A stretch of 36,293 nt of DNA from SIG440 sp045591095 (GCA_045591095.1 JAZNSF010000001.1:1-36293); one strand, 5' to 3'; shown: positions 23,578-32,462, counted from the first letter of the stretch. Notes: a model not told the origin generated them from the sequence alone. A program made the numbers and translations.

Positions 23578-25509
23578 ATGTTTCTTCCCATTTCAAAAAG
23601 CGATATGAAAAAACAGAATATAGATAGGCTTGACTTTGTTTTTGTAATCGGCGACGCATACGTTGATCATTCAAGCTTTGGCCATGCAATTATCTCCCGA
23701 GTTCTTGAAGCCGAAGGGTTTTCTGTCGGCATAATTTCCCAGCCCGACTGGCACAGCAAAGAAGCCTTCGAAGCACTTGGCGAGCCACGTCTTGGATTTT
23801 TGGTTTCGTCAGGGAACATTGACCCTATGGTAAACCACTACACAGTAGCAAAAAAAATGAGGAATTTAGACCTTTATTCGCCTGGCGGAAAGATTGGGCT
23901 TCGTCCTGACCGTGCAACAATTGTATACTCGAATCGCATCCGCGAAGCCTACGGCAAAAAAATCCCCATAATCATCGGCGGTATCGAGGCAAGTCTCAGG
24001 CGGTTTGCTCACTATGATTACTGGTCAGATAGGGTTCGCCGGAGTATACTGATTGACAGTGGGGCCGACCTTCTTATTTATGGTATGGGCGAGCATCAGA
24101 TTGTAGAAATTGCACATCTTCTTGATGCAGGCGTGCCTGTAAATCAAATTAAAAACGTCAAAGGAACAGCCTATATTGAGGATAAAACCGGATACTTGCC
24201 AGACGACTCGATTATTATCCCATCGTTTAGGGAAGTATCCGAAAATAAAAAGCTATACGCAAAGGCAACAAAAATTCAGTACGAAGAACAAAATTTTAGA
24301 GTTGGAAAACCCCTTGTGCAAAAAGACAACGACGATAAAATAGTTGTGCAGCTTCCGCCCTCTCCGCCTCTTTCTGAGAGCGAGCTTGACCACGTGTACG
24401 AGCTTCCATACGAGGGCACATATCATCCAATTTACGAAAAAGACGGCGGTGTCCCTGCAATAAGCGAAGTAGAGTTTAGCATTACTTCGTGTCGAGGGTG
24501 CTTTGGCTCGTGTAACTTCTGCGCGCTTGCCTTTCATCAGGGCAGAACGGTTACCGCAAGAAGTCACGAATCGATTTTGCGCGAAGCCGAAAGCCTTACC
24601 AAAAAGCCAAACTTCAAAGGTTATATCCACGACGTAGGCGGCCCTACTGCAAACTTCCGTGCGCCATCTTGCAAAAAGCAACTAAAACACGGCGTTTGCA
24701 AAAACCGCGAATGTCTCTTCCCCGAGCCTTGCAAAAACTTAGAGGTTTCGCACAATGATTACCTCGAGCTTTTAAGAAAGCTCCGTAAAATACCCGCAGT
24801 AAAAAAAGTTTTTGTGCGATCGGGGATCAGATTTGACTATCTTCTACTCGACAATGACACCACTTTTTTCTCAGAGCTTTGCAAGCACCATATAAGCGGT
24901 CAGCTGAGGGTCGCGCCCGAGCATATATCAAATAATGTCTTAAAGTATATGGGTAAACCACAAAACGATGTATACGAAAAGTTTGTCGAAAAATTCGAAA
25001 AAATAAATGCCAAGACTGGTAAAAAACAGTTTGTAGTACCCTACCTTATGTCCTCGCATCCGGGAAGTACGCTTAAGGACGCGGTACGTTTAGCAGAGTA
25101 CCTTAACAAACACCGCATAAGCCCCGAGCAGGTTCAGGATTTTTACCCTACCCCCGGCAGCATCTCGACCTGTATGTATTATACCGGTCTTGACCCAAGG
25201 ACAATGAAACCAGTTTATGTCCCCAAAGACTATAAAGAAAAAAAAATGCAGCGGGCACTTTTGCAGTTTAGGCTTCCCGAAAACTACGATCTTGTACTCG
25301 GCGCTTTGAAAAAAGTAAATAGACTGGACCTCGTTGGTTTTGGCCCGGGCGCACTTATAAAACCATACAACAAAGGAGAATTTAAAAATGGCAACAATCC
25401 TAAGCGGAAAGACAGTTTCTGCACGAATAAAGGAAAATCTAAAGAAAGAAATCGAAGTGCTAAAGGCAGAGGGAATTCTTCCCGGTCTCGCGGTAATCAT
25501 AGTAGGTGA
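23578..25509 (+). CDS. ygiQ: YgiQ family radical SAM protein (UPF0313)
   Basis: 643 residues from ATG 23578, which follows GAGGGG; a GTG at 23530 lies inside the promoter. N-terminal UPF0313 region (FLPISKSDM, FVFVIGDAYVDHSSFGHAII, GGIEASLRRFAHYDYWSD) and a radical SAM core with Cys308, Cys312 and Cys315 (CFGSCNFC). Function is uncharacterised. Recognisable homology ends near LDLVGFGPGALI. The last 40 residues are a Lys/Arg/Gly/Ser-rich tail (KSKERNRSAKGRGNSSRSRG), read out of frame through the first 122 nt of folD. Basic tails are usual in this family, but such an overlap is not. Confidence 0.92.
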   Translation: MFLPISKSDMKKQNIDRLDFVFVIGDAYVDHSSFGHAIISRVLEAEGFSVGIISQPDWHSKEAFEALGEPRLGFLVSSGNIDPMVNHYTVAKKMRNLDLYSPGGKIGLRPDRATIVYSNRIREAYGKKIPIIIGGIEASLRRFAHYDYWSDRVRRSILIDSGADLLIYGMGEHQIVEIAHLLDAGVPVNQIKNVKGTAYIEDKTGYLPDDSIIIPSFREVSENKKLYAKATKIQYEEQNFRVGKPLVQKDNDDKIVVQLPPSPPLSESELDHVYELPYEGTYHPIYEKDGGVPAISEVEFSITSCRGCFGSCNFCALAFHQGRTVTARSHESILREAESLTKKPNFKGYIHDVGGPTANFRAPSCKKQLKHGVCKNRECLFPEPCKNLEVSHNDYLELLRKLRKIPAVKKVFVRSGIRFDYLLLDNDTTFFSELCKHHISGQLRVAPEHISNNVLKYMGKPQNDVYEKFVEKFEKINAKTGKKQFVVPYLMSSHPGSTLKDAVRLAEYLNKHRISPEQVQDFYPTPGSISTCMYYTGLDPRTMKPVYVPKDYKEKKMQRALLQFRLPENYDLVLGALKKVNRLDLVGFGPGALIKPYNKGEFKNGNNPKRKDSFCTNKGKSKERNRSAKGRGNSSRSRGNHSR

Positions 25510-26236
25510 GGACCCGGCGTCAAAGGTTTATGTCGGCCGAAAAGAAGCTATGTGCGAAGAACTTGGTATGCACTCCAAAAAATTTGCCCTCCCCGAAGCT
25601 ACTTCGCAAGACGAGCTTTTGGCACTTGTTAAAGAATTAAACAGCGACAAAAACATCCATGGTATACTTGTTCAGCTTCCTCTTCCTAAACATTTGGACG
25701 AAAAGGCCGTAATCAACACCATTGACCCCAAAAAAGACGTTGATGCCTTTCATCCGGTTAACGTCGGAAAAATTATGATTGGTGACTATGACTTTGTACC
25801 TTGTACTCCTGCCGGCATAATGGAGCTTATCAAAGAAAGCGGCGTTGAGGTTGAGGGCAAAACTTGCGTAGTTGTTGGCAGAAGCAACATCGTTGGAAAA
25901 CCTATGAGTATGCTTCTCCTTCACAAAAACGGAACTGTAACCACTTGCCACTCGCGCACCAAAAACCTTGCTGAAGTTGTAAAAACTGCAGATATCTTGG
26001 TTGCTGCAGTGGGAATTGCAAACTTTATAACCGCCGATATGGTAAAGCCCGGTGCAGTTGTTATTGACGTTGGTATGAATCGCTTAGATGACGGAAGACT
26101 AGTCGGCGATGTTGATTTCGAATCTGTCGAAAAAGTTGCAGGAGCAATCACTCCCGTTCCAGGTGGTGTTGGTCCTATGACTATTGCAATGCTAATGCAA
26201 AACACCTTTACAGCTGCAAAAAACAGTAAAATTTAA
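25388..26236 (+). CDS. folD: Bifunctional methylenetetrahydrofolate dehydrogenase / methenyl-THF cyclohydrolase
   Basis: 282 residues, the usual FolD length. Interconverts 5,10-methylene-, 5,10-methenyl- and 10-formyl-tetrahydrofolate with NADP. Seen: YVGRK with the catalytic Tyr48-x3-Lys52 pair, GILVQLPLPKHLD, dinucleotide-binding VVGRSNIVGKP, and the C-terminal TPVPGGVGPMTIAML. AAAGGAG lies before the ATG, and the product begins with the expected MATILSGKTVS, so the start is secure although it lies 122 nt inside ygiQ in the +1 frame. It is followed by radA after 15 nt. Confidence 0.97.
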   Translation: MATILSGKTVSARIKENLKKEIEVLKAEGILPGLAVIIVGEDPASKVYVGRKEAMCEELGMHSKKFALPEATSQDELLALVKELNSDKNIHGILVQLPLPKHLDEKAVINTIDPKKDVDAFHPVNVGKIMIGDYDFVPCTPAGIMELIKESGVEVEGKTCVVVGRSNIVGKPMSMLLLHKNGTVTTCHSRTKNLAEVVKTADILVAAVGIANFITADMVKPGAVVIDVGMNRLDDGRLVGDVDFESVEKVAGAITPVPGGVGPMTIAMLMQNTFTAAKNSKI

Positions 26237-26251
26237 CGAGGTATAACCCTT

Positions 26252-27622
26252 ATGAAAACAAAAACAGTGTATGTTTGCACGGAATGTGGTGCAAAATTTC
26301 CAAAATGGATGGGCAAATGCACAGCCTGCAATTCGTGGAATACAATCGAAGAAGAAATTATCCACGAATCCTCTTCATCAAATAAAAGCTTAAGCTTGTC
26401 TACTCAATCTGTAGGTTCGTCAACTCCTAAAGTTATCACTGATATAGTTACAACCGACGAGGAACGTACTAAGACCGGCATGAGCGAGCTTGACCGTGTT
26501 CTTGGTGGTGGATTGGTAAGCGGCTCGCTGGTTTTGGTTGGCGGCGACCCGGGGATTGGTAAATCCACCCTCCTCCTCCAGATTTGCAAAGATTTGGGGA
26601 AGAACAAAAAAATCCTTTATGTCTCGGGCGAAGAGTCTCAGCGCCAGATAAAGCTTAGGGCAGACCGCCTCGGAATAACTACACCCAATCTTAAAGTATA
26701 TTCCGAAACAAATATGGCTTTAGTTATAGATACTGTTTTTAGAGAAAAACCGGACATCTTGATTGTTGACTCGGTACAGACCATGTATAACCCCGAAATC
26801 CAGTCGATGCCGGGAAATATTGCACAAATACGAGAAGTTGCAACAGTACTTATGAAAATCGCAAAGGAAAACTCTATTTCGGTCTTTCTGGTTGGGCACG
26901 TGACAAAAGAAGGTGCTCTTGCAGGACCTAAAGTTCTTGAACATATAGTAGATTCGGTACTTTACTTTGAGGGCGACCGTCATCAATCATTCAGGATTTT
27001 GAGGGCGGTAAAAAACCGGTTTGGCTCAACTAACGAAATCGGCGTGTTTGAAATGAATTCTTCGGGTCTTACCGAAATACCAAACCCCTCACAGGCGATG
27101 CTTTCAGGCAGACCCTTAGACGCATCAGGCTCTGCTATAATATGCACAATGGAGGGCACTCGTCCTGTTCTTGCCGAAGTTCAGGCTTTGGTATCACCTA
27201 CAGCTTTTGGAAATCCTCGCAGAATGGCAAGCGGCCCGGACCTTTCGCGTACACTTATGCTTATGGCGGTCTTAGAAAAATGCTGCGGAATAAAAATGTC
27301 GCTCCTTGATGCATACGTAAATATCGTTGGTGGTCTTAAGATAAGTGAGCCTGCAGCAGACCTTGGAATTATTATGGCAGTTGCTTCAAGCTGCAGTGGC
27401 ATTTCGATAGATTCTGATACGGTTGCAATCGGTGAAGTAGGCCTCACAGGCGAACTAAGGGCTTGTAGCTTTTTGGAGGCGCGTATTTCGGAATGCGAAA
27501 AACTTGGCTTTAAAAAATGCATTGTCCCTGCCGTAGGCACAAGTAAGCTGAAAAGTTTTAAGAACATAAAGGTTTGTCCTTTTTACAACGTAAAAGAAGT
27601 CATCGACAAATTTTGCAAATAA
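26252..27622 (+). CDS. radA: DNA repair protein RadA
   Basis: 456 residues. Branch-migration ATPase in recombination repair. Domains in order: N-terminal C4 zinc finger (Cys9, Cys12, Cys23, Cys26), RecA-like ATPase with Walker A GDPGIGKS (98-105) and Walker B ILIVDSVQ, the RadA-specific KNRFG (254-258), and a C-terminal Lon-like domain (DAYVNIVGGLKISEPAADLG). Third gene of the ygiQ-folD-radA unit. Confidence 0.97.
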   Translation: MKTKTVYVCTECGAKFPKWMGKCTACNSWNTIEEEIIHESSSSNKSLSLSTQSVGSSTPKVITDIVTTDEERTKTGMSELDRVLGGGLVSGSLVLVGGDPGIGKSTLLLQICKDLGKNKKILYVSGEESQRQIKLRADRLGITTPNLKVYSETNMALVIDTVFREKPDILIVDSVQTMYNPEIQSMPGNIAQIREVATVLMKIAKENSISVFLVGHVTKEGALAGPKVLEHIVDSVLYFEGDRHQSFRILRAVKNRFGSTNEIGVFEMNSSGLTEIPNPSQAMLSGRPLDASGSAIICTMEGTRPVLAEVQALVSPTAFGNPRRMASGPDLSRTLMLMAVLEKCCGIKMSLLDAYVNIVGGLKISEPAADLGIIMAVASSCSGISIDSDTVAIGEVGLTGELRACSFLEARISECEKLGFKKCIVPAVGTSKLKSFKNIKVCPFYNVKEVIDKFCK

Positions 27623-27651
27623 TTGTTATTACAAATAAATATACATATAAT
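27623..27651 (+). promoter_or_regulatory. Promoter of carD-ispD-ispF
   Basis: -35 TTGTTA (27623-27628), 17-bp spacer, perfect -10 TATAAT (27646-27651), directly after the radA stop codon and 34 bp before the GTG start of the CarD-like gene. No terminator is visible after radA, so read-through is possible. Confidence 0.75.
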
Positions 27652-27684
27652 AAAATCTTAAATCTTTGAAGGGAAGTCTTTTGA

Positions 27685-28155
27685 GTGTTTAACATAGGCG
27701 ACAGAATAGTTTACCCAATGCACGGAGCTGGCATCATTGTTGATATCGAAGAAAAGAAAATTTTGGGTGAGATACATAAATATTATGTTATGCAAATCTC
27801 GGTCAGCGACATGAAAGTTATGCTCCCTGTAAATAATACTGAAAACATCGGCATCCGACGAATTGTTTCTGAGGATGCTGCGACAGATGCAATTATGCAC
27901 TTTAAATCATGCGGCGAAGACCAAAACGACAACTGGAATCAAAGATACCGCGAAAATATAGAAAAACTTAAAAGCGGCAATTTGATGGATGTTGCAACAG
28001 TTGCAAAAACACTTCTTTTGCGCGACCAAAAGAAGTCTCTTTCAAATGCCGAAAGAAAAATGCTTTCCAATGCAAAGAATATACTTATATCCGAGCTTGT
28101 CCTGGCAAAAGGCAAAACATACAGCGAAATAGAGGACATTTTGCTTGAAGGATAA
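27685..28155 (+). CDS. CarD family transcriptional regulator
   Basis: 156 residues, GTG start with AAGGGAAG upstream. N-terminal RNA-polymerase-interacting domain related to CarD/TRCF: FNIGDRIVYPMHGAGIIVDIEE, then YYVMQISVSDMKVMLPV. The helical C-terminal half (about 85-156) is the DNA-binding part in CarD proteins. CarD homologues bind the RNA polymerase beta subunit and affect open-complex stability. It is the first gene of a unit with ispD and ispF, a common clostridial neighbourhood; whether it controls them is unknown. Confidence 0.9.
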   Translation: MFNIGDRIVYPMHGAGIIVDIEEKKILGEIHKYYVMQISVSDMKVMLPVNNTENIGIRRIVSEDAATDAIMHFKSCGEDQNDNWNQRYRENIEKLKSGNLMDVATVAKTLLLRDQKKSLSNAERKMLSNAKNILISELVLAKGKTYSEIEDILLEG

Positions 28156-28173
28156 TCTTATCAGGAGGTAACT

Positions 28174-28875
28174 ATGGCAAAGAAAATCAAATACAAAGCC
28201 ACTGCGGTGATTGTCGCAGCAGGAAGCAGCAGACGTATGGGGGAATCGGTCAACAAACAGCTTCTTTTGATTGATGACATTCCGGTCCTTGCCCATACGC
28301 TTCTAAGTTTCAGCCGTGCCACTTCCATTGACAGCATTGTTGTTGTTACAAAACAAGAGAATATCCTTTTGGTAAACGACTTAATCCGTGAATTTGAAAT
28401 TTCCAAAGTTACTGCTATCGTCCCTGGTGGCAAGACCCGTCAGGAATCTGTTATGCTTGGTCTTGGGCAAGTTAGGGATTCTTCCTTTGTTGCCGTTCAC
28501 GACGGTGCAAGACCTTTTGCATCACCAGATCTTATCGACCGTCTTGTAGAAGATGCCTATACATATGGCAGTGCCGCTCCGGGAGTTGTTCCAAAAGATA
28601 CTGTGAAAATAATCAAGGTAGACAATTTTGTTGAAACAACACCCGAAAGAAATAATCTAAGACTTATTCAGACCCCTCAGGTCTTTCGCACTGACGAACT
28701 TAAGCTTGCTTATATTCGCGCAAACGAATCAGGTTTTTGTGGCACTGACGACTGCTCTGTGATTGAAAATACGGGCTTAAAGGTGCACATCTCGCCCGGT
28801 GAATATACAAATATAAAGGTTACAACACCCGAAGATTTGCCTGTTGCCGAAGCAATATGCAGATTTCTTAAATAA
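28174..28875 (+). CDS. ispD: 2-C-methyl-D-erythritol 4-phosphate cytidylyltransferase
   Basis: 233 residues. Third step of the MEP isoprenoid pathway: CTP plus MEP to CDP-ME. Nucleotidyltransferase signature AAGSSRRMG (15-23) with Lys28 in NKQ, VPGGKTRQESV (83-93) and VHDGARPFAS (108-117). CAGGAGG precedes the ATG. It lies 18 nt after the CarD-like gene and 19 nt before ispF. Confidence 0.96.
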   Translation: MAKKIKYKATAVIVAAGSSRRMGESVNKQLLLIDDIPVLAHTLLSFSRATSIDSIVVVTKQENILLVNDLIREFEISKVTAIVPGGKTRQESVMLGLGQVRDSSFVAVHDGARPFASPDLIDRLVEDAYTYGSAAPGVVPKDTVKIIKVDNFVETTPERNNLRLIQTPQVFRTDELKLAYIRANESGFCGTDDCSVIENTGLKVHISPGEYTNIKVTTPEDLPVAEAICRFLK

Positions 28876-28894
28876 CCTTAAGGAGGAAAATTTT

Positions 28895-29362
28895 ATGCGA
28901 ATTGGCTTTGGTTATGATGTTCACGCATTCGCAACCGACCGAAAACTCATCTTGGGTGGTGTGGATATCCCTCACGAGATGGGGCTTTTAGGACATTCGG
29001 ACGCGGACGTTTTAGTCCACGCGATTATGGATGCACTTTTAGGCGCTGCTGCCCTTGGGGATATCGGAAAGCATTTCCCCGACACTGACCCTAGGTTTAA
29101 AGGCGCCGATAGCTTGATTCTTCTGACCGCTGTAGGAAATATACTGAAAGAAAATAACTATTCAATCTCTAACATTGATTCTACAGTCGTTGCTCAGGCA
29201 CCGAAACTCGCTCCATTTATAGACATAATGCGTCAAAACATTGCAAATGCACTTTGTTTAGACATAAATCAGGTTTCAGTCAAGGCAACGACCACCGAAA
29301 AGCTTGGTTTCGAGGGCCGAAAAGAGGGTATATCCTCCTTTGCCGTTGCCGCTATTATGTAA
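28895..29362 (+). CDS. ispF: 2-C-methyl-D-erythritol 2,4-cyclodiphosphate synthase
   Basis: 155 residues, the family length. Fifth step of the MEP pathway. Metal ligands Asp8 and His10 (GYDVHAF) and His42, plus LGHSDADVLVHAIMDALLGA and the C-terminal TTEKLGFEGRKEGI are all present. A longer frame begins at 28844 inside ispD, but AAGGAGG stands just before the ATG at 28895 and the family starts MRIGFGYDVH. Co-transcribed with ispD. Confidence 0.97.
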   Translation: MRIGFGYDVHAFATDRKLILGGVDIPHEMGLLGHSDADVLVHAIMDALLGAAALGDIGKHFPDTDPRFKGADSLILLTAVGNILKENNYSISNIDSTVVAQAPKLAPFIDIMRQNIANALCLDINQVSVKATTTEKLGFEGRKEGISSFAVAAIM

Positions 29363-29441
29363 ATTTTTCCGTTTGCGAAAGTTTTTGGTATCTAAATCAT
29401 TATAATTGGCAATAATCAAACATAATCCCTTTTAATCGGGT

Positions 29442-29469
29442 TTGAAATATTTTAAATTTGTAATATAAT
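29442..29469 (+). promoter_or_regulatory. Promoter of groES-groEL
   Basis: -35 TTGAAA (29442-29447), 16-bp spacer, perfect -10 TATAAT (29464-29469). The CIRCE operator begins 5 bp downstream, over the expected transcription start. Confidence 0.88.
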
Positions 29470-29474
29470 TAGTG

Positions 29475-29501
29475 TTAGCACTCTAATTCAGCGAGTGCTA
29501 A
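29475..29501 (+). promoter_or_regulatory. CIRCE element (HrcA operator)
   Basis: TTAGCACTC, 9-nt spacer, GAGTGCTAA: a perfect match to the CIRCE inverted repeat. HrcA binding here should repress groESL until heat or protein stress. hrcA itself is not in the window. Confidence 0.97.
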
Positions 29502-29543
29502 CATAAACTTTGTATAATATATTTTCAAGGAGGAAGTTTTAAT

Positions 29544-29831
29544 ATGAATATCAAACCACTTGCTGACAGAGTTGTTATTAAAATGATAGAAGCCGAGGAA
29601 ACAACCAAAAGCGGCATCATTTTAGCAGGCTCTGCAAAAGAAAAGCCCCAGATTGCCGAAATCGTGGCTGTAGGTCCCGGCGGCATAGTTGACGGCAAAG
29701 AGATTGTTATGGAACTAAGCGTAGGCGACAGAGTTCTTATGAGCAAATATGCAGGCACAGAGGTTAAACTTGACGGTCAGGAATATACAATTCTTCGTCA
29801 AAGCGATATTTTGGCAAAAATCGAAGGTTAA
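29544..29831 (+). CDS. groES: Co-chaperonin GroES
   Basis: 95 residues. Heptameric lid of the GroEL folding chamber. Typical sequence: IKPLADRVVIKMIEAEETTK, mobile loop KSGIILAGSAKEKPQ (about 22-36), VGPGG, VGDRVLMSKYAGTEVK and a C-terminal ILAKIEG. CAAGGAGGA precedes the ATG. Controlled by the CIRCE element upstream; groEL follows after 16 nt. Confidence 0.98.
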   Translation: MNIKPLADRVVIKMIEAEETTKSGIILAGSAKEKPQIAEIVAVGPGGIVDGKEIVMELSVGDRVLMSKYAGTEVKLDGQEYTILRQSDILAKIEG

Positions 29832-29847
29832 TTAGGAGGGCATAAAA

Positions 29848-31482
29848 ATGGCAAAACAGATTTTATTCGGAGAAGAAGCAAGACACGCACTTGAAAGCGG
29901 CGTAAATCAGCTTGCAAATACTGTAAAGGTTACACTTGGTCCAAAAGGCAGAAACGTTGTTCTGGACAAAAAATTTGGCGCACCCCTTATCACAAATGAC
30001 GGTGTTACAATTGCAAAGGAAATCGAACTTGAAGACCCATTTGAAAATATGGGTGCACAGCTTGTAAAAGAAGTTGCATCTAAGACAAACGATATCGCAG
30101 GTGACGGTACAACAACTGCAACACTTCTTGCACAGGCTTTGGTACGCGAGGGTCTTAAGAATGTTACAGCAGGCGCAAACCCCATGATTGTAAGAAAGGG
30201 TATTGCTCAGGCTGTTGAGGTTGCAGTCGCTGAAGTTGTTAAAAACAGCAAAAAAGTAAGCGGTCGCGATGACATTGCAAGAGTTGCTGCAGTTTCTGCT
30301 GCAGACGAAGGTGTTGGCGAGCTGATTGCCGATGCTATGGAAAAGGTTACAAGCGACGGTGTTATCACCGTTGAAGAATCAAAAACCGCCGAAACATACT
30401 CAGAGGTTGTTGAGGGCATGCAGTTTGACAGAGGCTATATCACTCCTTACATGGTTACAGATACAGACAAGATGGAAGCCGTAATCGACGATGCTTATAT
30501 CCTTATCACTGATAAGAAAATTTCAAGTATTCAAGACCTTCTTCCTCTTCTCGAGCAGATTGTTCAGCAGGGCAAAAAGCTTTTGATTATTGCAGAAGAT
30601 ATCGAAGGCGAAGCACTTTCAACCCTTATCGTAAACAAGCTCCGCGGTACATTTACCTGCGTTGCGGTTAAGGCTCCCGGCTTTGGCGACAGAAGAAAGG
30701 CTATGCTTGAGGATATCGCAATCCTTACCGGTGGCACAGTAGTTACCGAAGAAATCGGCCTTGACCTTAAGGAAGCTGGCATCGAGCATCTTGGCCGTGC
30801 ACGTCAGGTTAAAGTTCAGAAAGAAGCTACAATCATTGTTGACGGTGCAGGCGATGCTGATGCAATCAAGGCTCGCGTTCACCAGATTAAAAATCAGATT
30901 GAAGAAACCTCTTCCGATTTTGACAGAGAAAAGCTGCAGGAAAGACTTGCTAAGCTTTCAGGCGGTGTAGCAGTAATCAAGGTTGGTGCTGCAACAGAAG
31001 TTGAAATGAAAGAAAAGAAGCTTCGTATTGAGGACGCTCTTTCAGCAACACGCGCTGCTGTTGAAGAAGGCATCGTTGCAGGCGGCGGTACTGCATTTAT
31101 CAATGCTATGCCCGCAGTTGAAGCACTTATGAACACACTTGAAGGCGACGAAAAGATTGGTGTTAAGACCGTTCTTCGTGCACTTGAAGAACCTGTTCGT
31201 CAGATTTCATTCAACGCAGGTGTTGAAGGCTCGGTTGTAGTAAACAAAATTAAGTCAAGCGAAGTTGGCATTGGCTACAACGCACTTACCGAAGAGTATA
31301 TGGATATGCTGAAGAATGGTATTGTTGACCCGACGAAGGTTACACGTTCGGCACTTCAGAACGCAGCATCGGTTGCATCAATGGTTCTTACAACCGAAAG
31401 TCTTGTTGCAAATAAGCCGGACCCGGCTGGTGATGCAGCAGCGGCTGCAGCTATGGCTGGTGCAGGCGGCGGAATGTACTAA
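29848..31482 (+). CDS. groEL: Chaperonin GroEL
   Basis: 544 residues. ATP-dependent folding chamber with GroES. Seen: VTLGPKGRNVVLDKKFGAP (ATP site), GDGTTTATLLAQALV with the catalytic Asp near residue 87, AAVEEGIVAGGG, and a Gly/Met tail ending GAGGGMY. ATTAGGAGGG precedes the ATG. Ends ahead of a strong terminator at 31508-31538. Confidence 0.98.
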   Translation: MAKQILFGEEARHALESGVNQLANTVKVTLGPKGRNVVLDKKFGAPLITNDGVTIAKEIELEDPFENMGAQLVKEVASKTNDIAGDGTTTATLLAQALVREGLKNVTAGANPMIVRKGIAQAVEVAVAEVVKNSKKVSGRDDIARVAAVSAADEGVGELIADAMEKVTSDGVITVEESKTAETYSEVVEGMQFDRGYITPYMVTDTDKMEAVIDDAYILITDKKISSIQDLLPLLEQIVQQGKKLLIIAEDIEGEALSTLIVNKLRGTFTCVAVKAPGFGDRRKAMLEDIAILTGGTVVTEEIGLDLKEAGIEHLGRARQVKVQKEATIIVDGAGDADAIKARVHQIKNQIEETSSDFDREKLQERLAKLSGGVAVIKVGAATEVEMKEKKLRIEDALSATRAAVEEGIVAGGGTAFINAMPAVEALMNTLEGDEKIGVKTVLRALEEPVRQISFNAGVEGSVVVNKIKSSEVGIGYNALTEEYMDMLKNGIVDPTKVTRSALQNAASVASMVLTTESLVANKPDPAGDAAAAAAMAGAGGGMY

Positions 31483-31507
31483 ATTTAATATTCTTTACAG
31501 ATTTCGA

Positions 31508-31538
31508 AACAGCTGCCCTAAATGGAGCAGCTGTTTTT
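31508..31538 (+). terminator. Terminator of groESL
   Basis: Perfect 9-bp stem AACAGCTGC with GCAGCTGTT, 10-nt loop, ending in TTTTT, 25 bp after the groEL stop. Confidence 0.92.
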
Positions 31539-31559
31539 CCGTAATTTCCCTAAAATTAC

Positions 31560-31588
31560 TTGACAAATGCCTATTTGTGAATTAAAAT
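31560..31588 (+). promoter_or_regulatory. Promoter of the amino-acid ABC transporter operon
   Basis: Perfect -35 TTGACA (31560-31565), 17-bp spacer, -10 TAAAAT (31583-31588), 38 bp before the binding-protein ATG. Confidence 0.87.
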
Positions 31589-31626
31589 ATACGTATAGAA
31601 AATGCTCTATTTAGGAGGAGATAAAA

Positions 31627-32418
31627 ATGAAAAAAATTATTGCATTAACACTTGCTCTTATGCTAATGGTTTGCTGTCTTTCGGGCTGCGGTACAAAAAA
31701 GGTTACACTTTCAATTCTTGATACCGAATATGCTGTCGAAGATTATGCTATCTGTATCGCAAAAGAAGATACCGACCTTCTTGAAAAAGTTAACACAGCA
31801 CTTGCTGAACTTAAAGCTGACGGCACAACCCAGGCAATAGTTGACAAATATATTTCAGGTAAGGATCACAGCCTTACCTTCCAGGCAGATGCCGAAGGCA
31901 AAGAAGAAATACATATGGCTACAAATGCACAGTTCCCCCCTTACGAATACTACGATGGTGACAAAATCGTAGGTATCGACGCGGAAATGGCTGCTGCAAT
32001 CGCTGATAAGCTTGGCAAAAAGCTTGTTATTGACGATATGGAATTTGATTCTATCATCACTGCAGTTCAGACTGGAAAGTCAGATTTTGGTATGGCAGGT
32101 ATGACTGTCACCGAAGAAAGACTTAAGAATATCAACTTCTCAGATTCTTATGCAACAGGTATCCAGTCCATCATAGTTCCCGAAGGCAGCAAAATCACAT
32201 CTGTTGACGACCTTTATGCAGAAGGCGCTAACTTCCTCGTTGGTACTCAGAAAGGTACAACTGGCGACATCTACTCGGAAGACGACTTCGGTGCAGACAG
32301 AGTTATGAAATACGCTTCAGGAAACGAAGCTGTTCAGGCTTTGGTTACAGGGAAGGTTGACTGTGTAATTATTGATAACGAACCTGCAAAGGCATACGTT
32401 GCCGAAAACAACAAATAA
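31627..32418 (+). CDS. Polar amino-acid ABC transporter binding lipoprotein, apparently circularly permuted
   Basis: 263 residues, SBP_bac_3 family. Signal peptide with lipobox LSGC (Cys21). The order of segments is unusual. Residues 27-77 (ILDTEYAVEDYAICIAKEDT through ADGTTQAIVDKYI) are what normally ends such proteins. A linker (78-92) follows, then the normal beginning EIHMATNAQFPPYEYYDGDK, the ligand-site region FGMAGMTVTEERLKNINFSD and VGTQKGTTGD, and the protein stops at DCVIIDNEPAKAYVAENNK. That is exactly where a normal member would continue into the segment now found at the N-terminus. All parts are in one frame behind a normal signal peptide, so a sequencing error is unlikely. AGGAGGAG precedes the ATG. 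Substrate class inferred from family and neighbours. Confidence 0.9.
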   Translation: MKKIIALTLALMLMVCCLSGCGTKKVTLSILDTEYAVEDYAICIAKEDTDLLEKVNTALAELKADGTTQAIVDKYISGKDHSLTFQADAEGKEEIHMATNAQFPPYEYYDGDKIVGIDAEMAAAIADKLGKKLVIDDMEFDSIITAVQTGKSDFGMAGMTVTEERLKNINFSDSYATGIQSIIVPEGSKITSVDDLYAEGANFLVGTQKGTTGDIYSEDDFGADRVMKYASGNEAVQALVTGKVDCVIIDNEPAKAYVAENNK

Positions 32419-32430
32419 ATTGTTTCTTAT

Positions 32431-32462
32431 GGGGACGGAACTTCTCTGTCCCCTTCTTTTTT
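32431..32462 (+). terminator. Intra-operon terminator after the binding-protein gene
   Basis: Stem GGGGACGGA with TCTGTCCCC (9 pairs, one G-U), 5-nt loop, followed by TTCTTTTTT. Partial termination here would give more binding protein than permease and ATPase, a common design in ABC importers. Confidence 0.85.
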
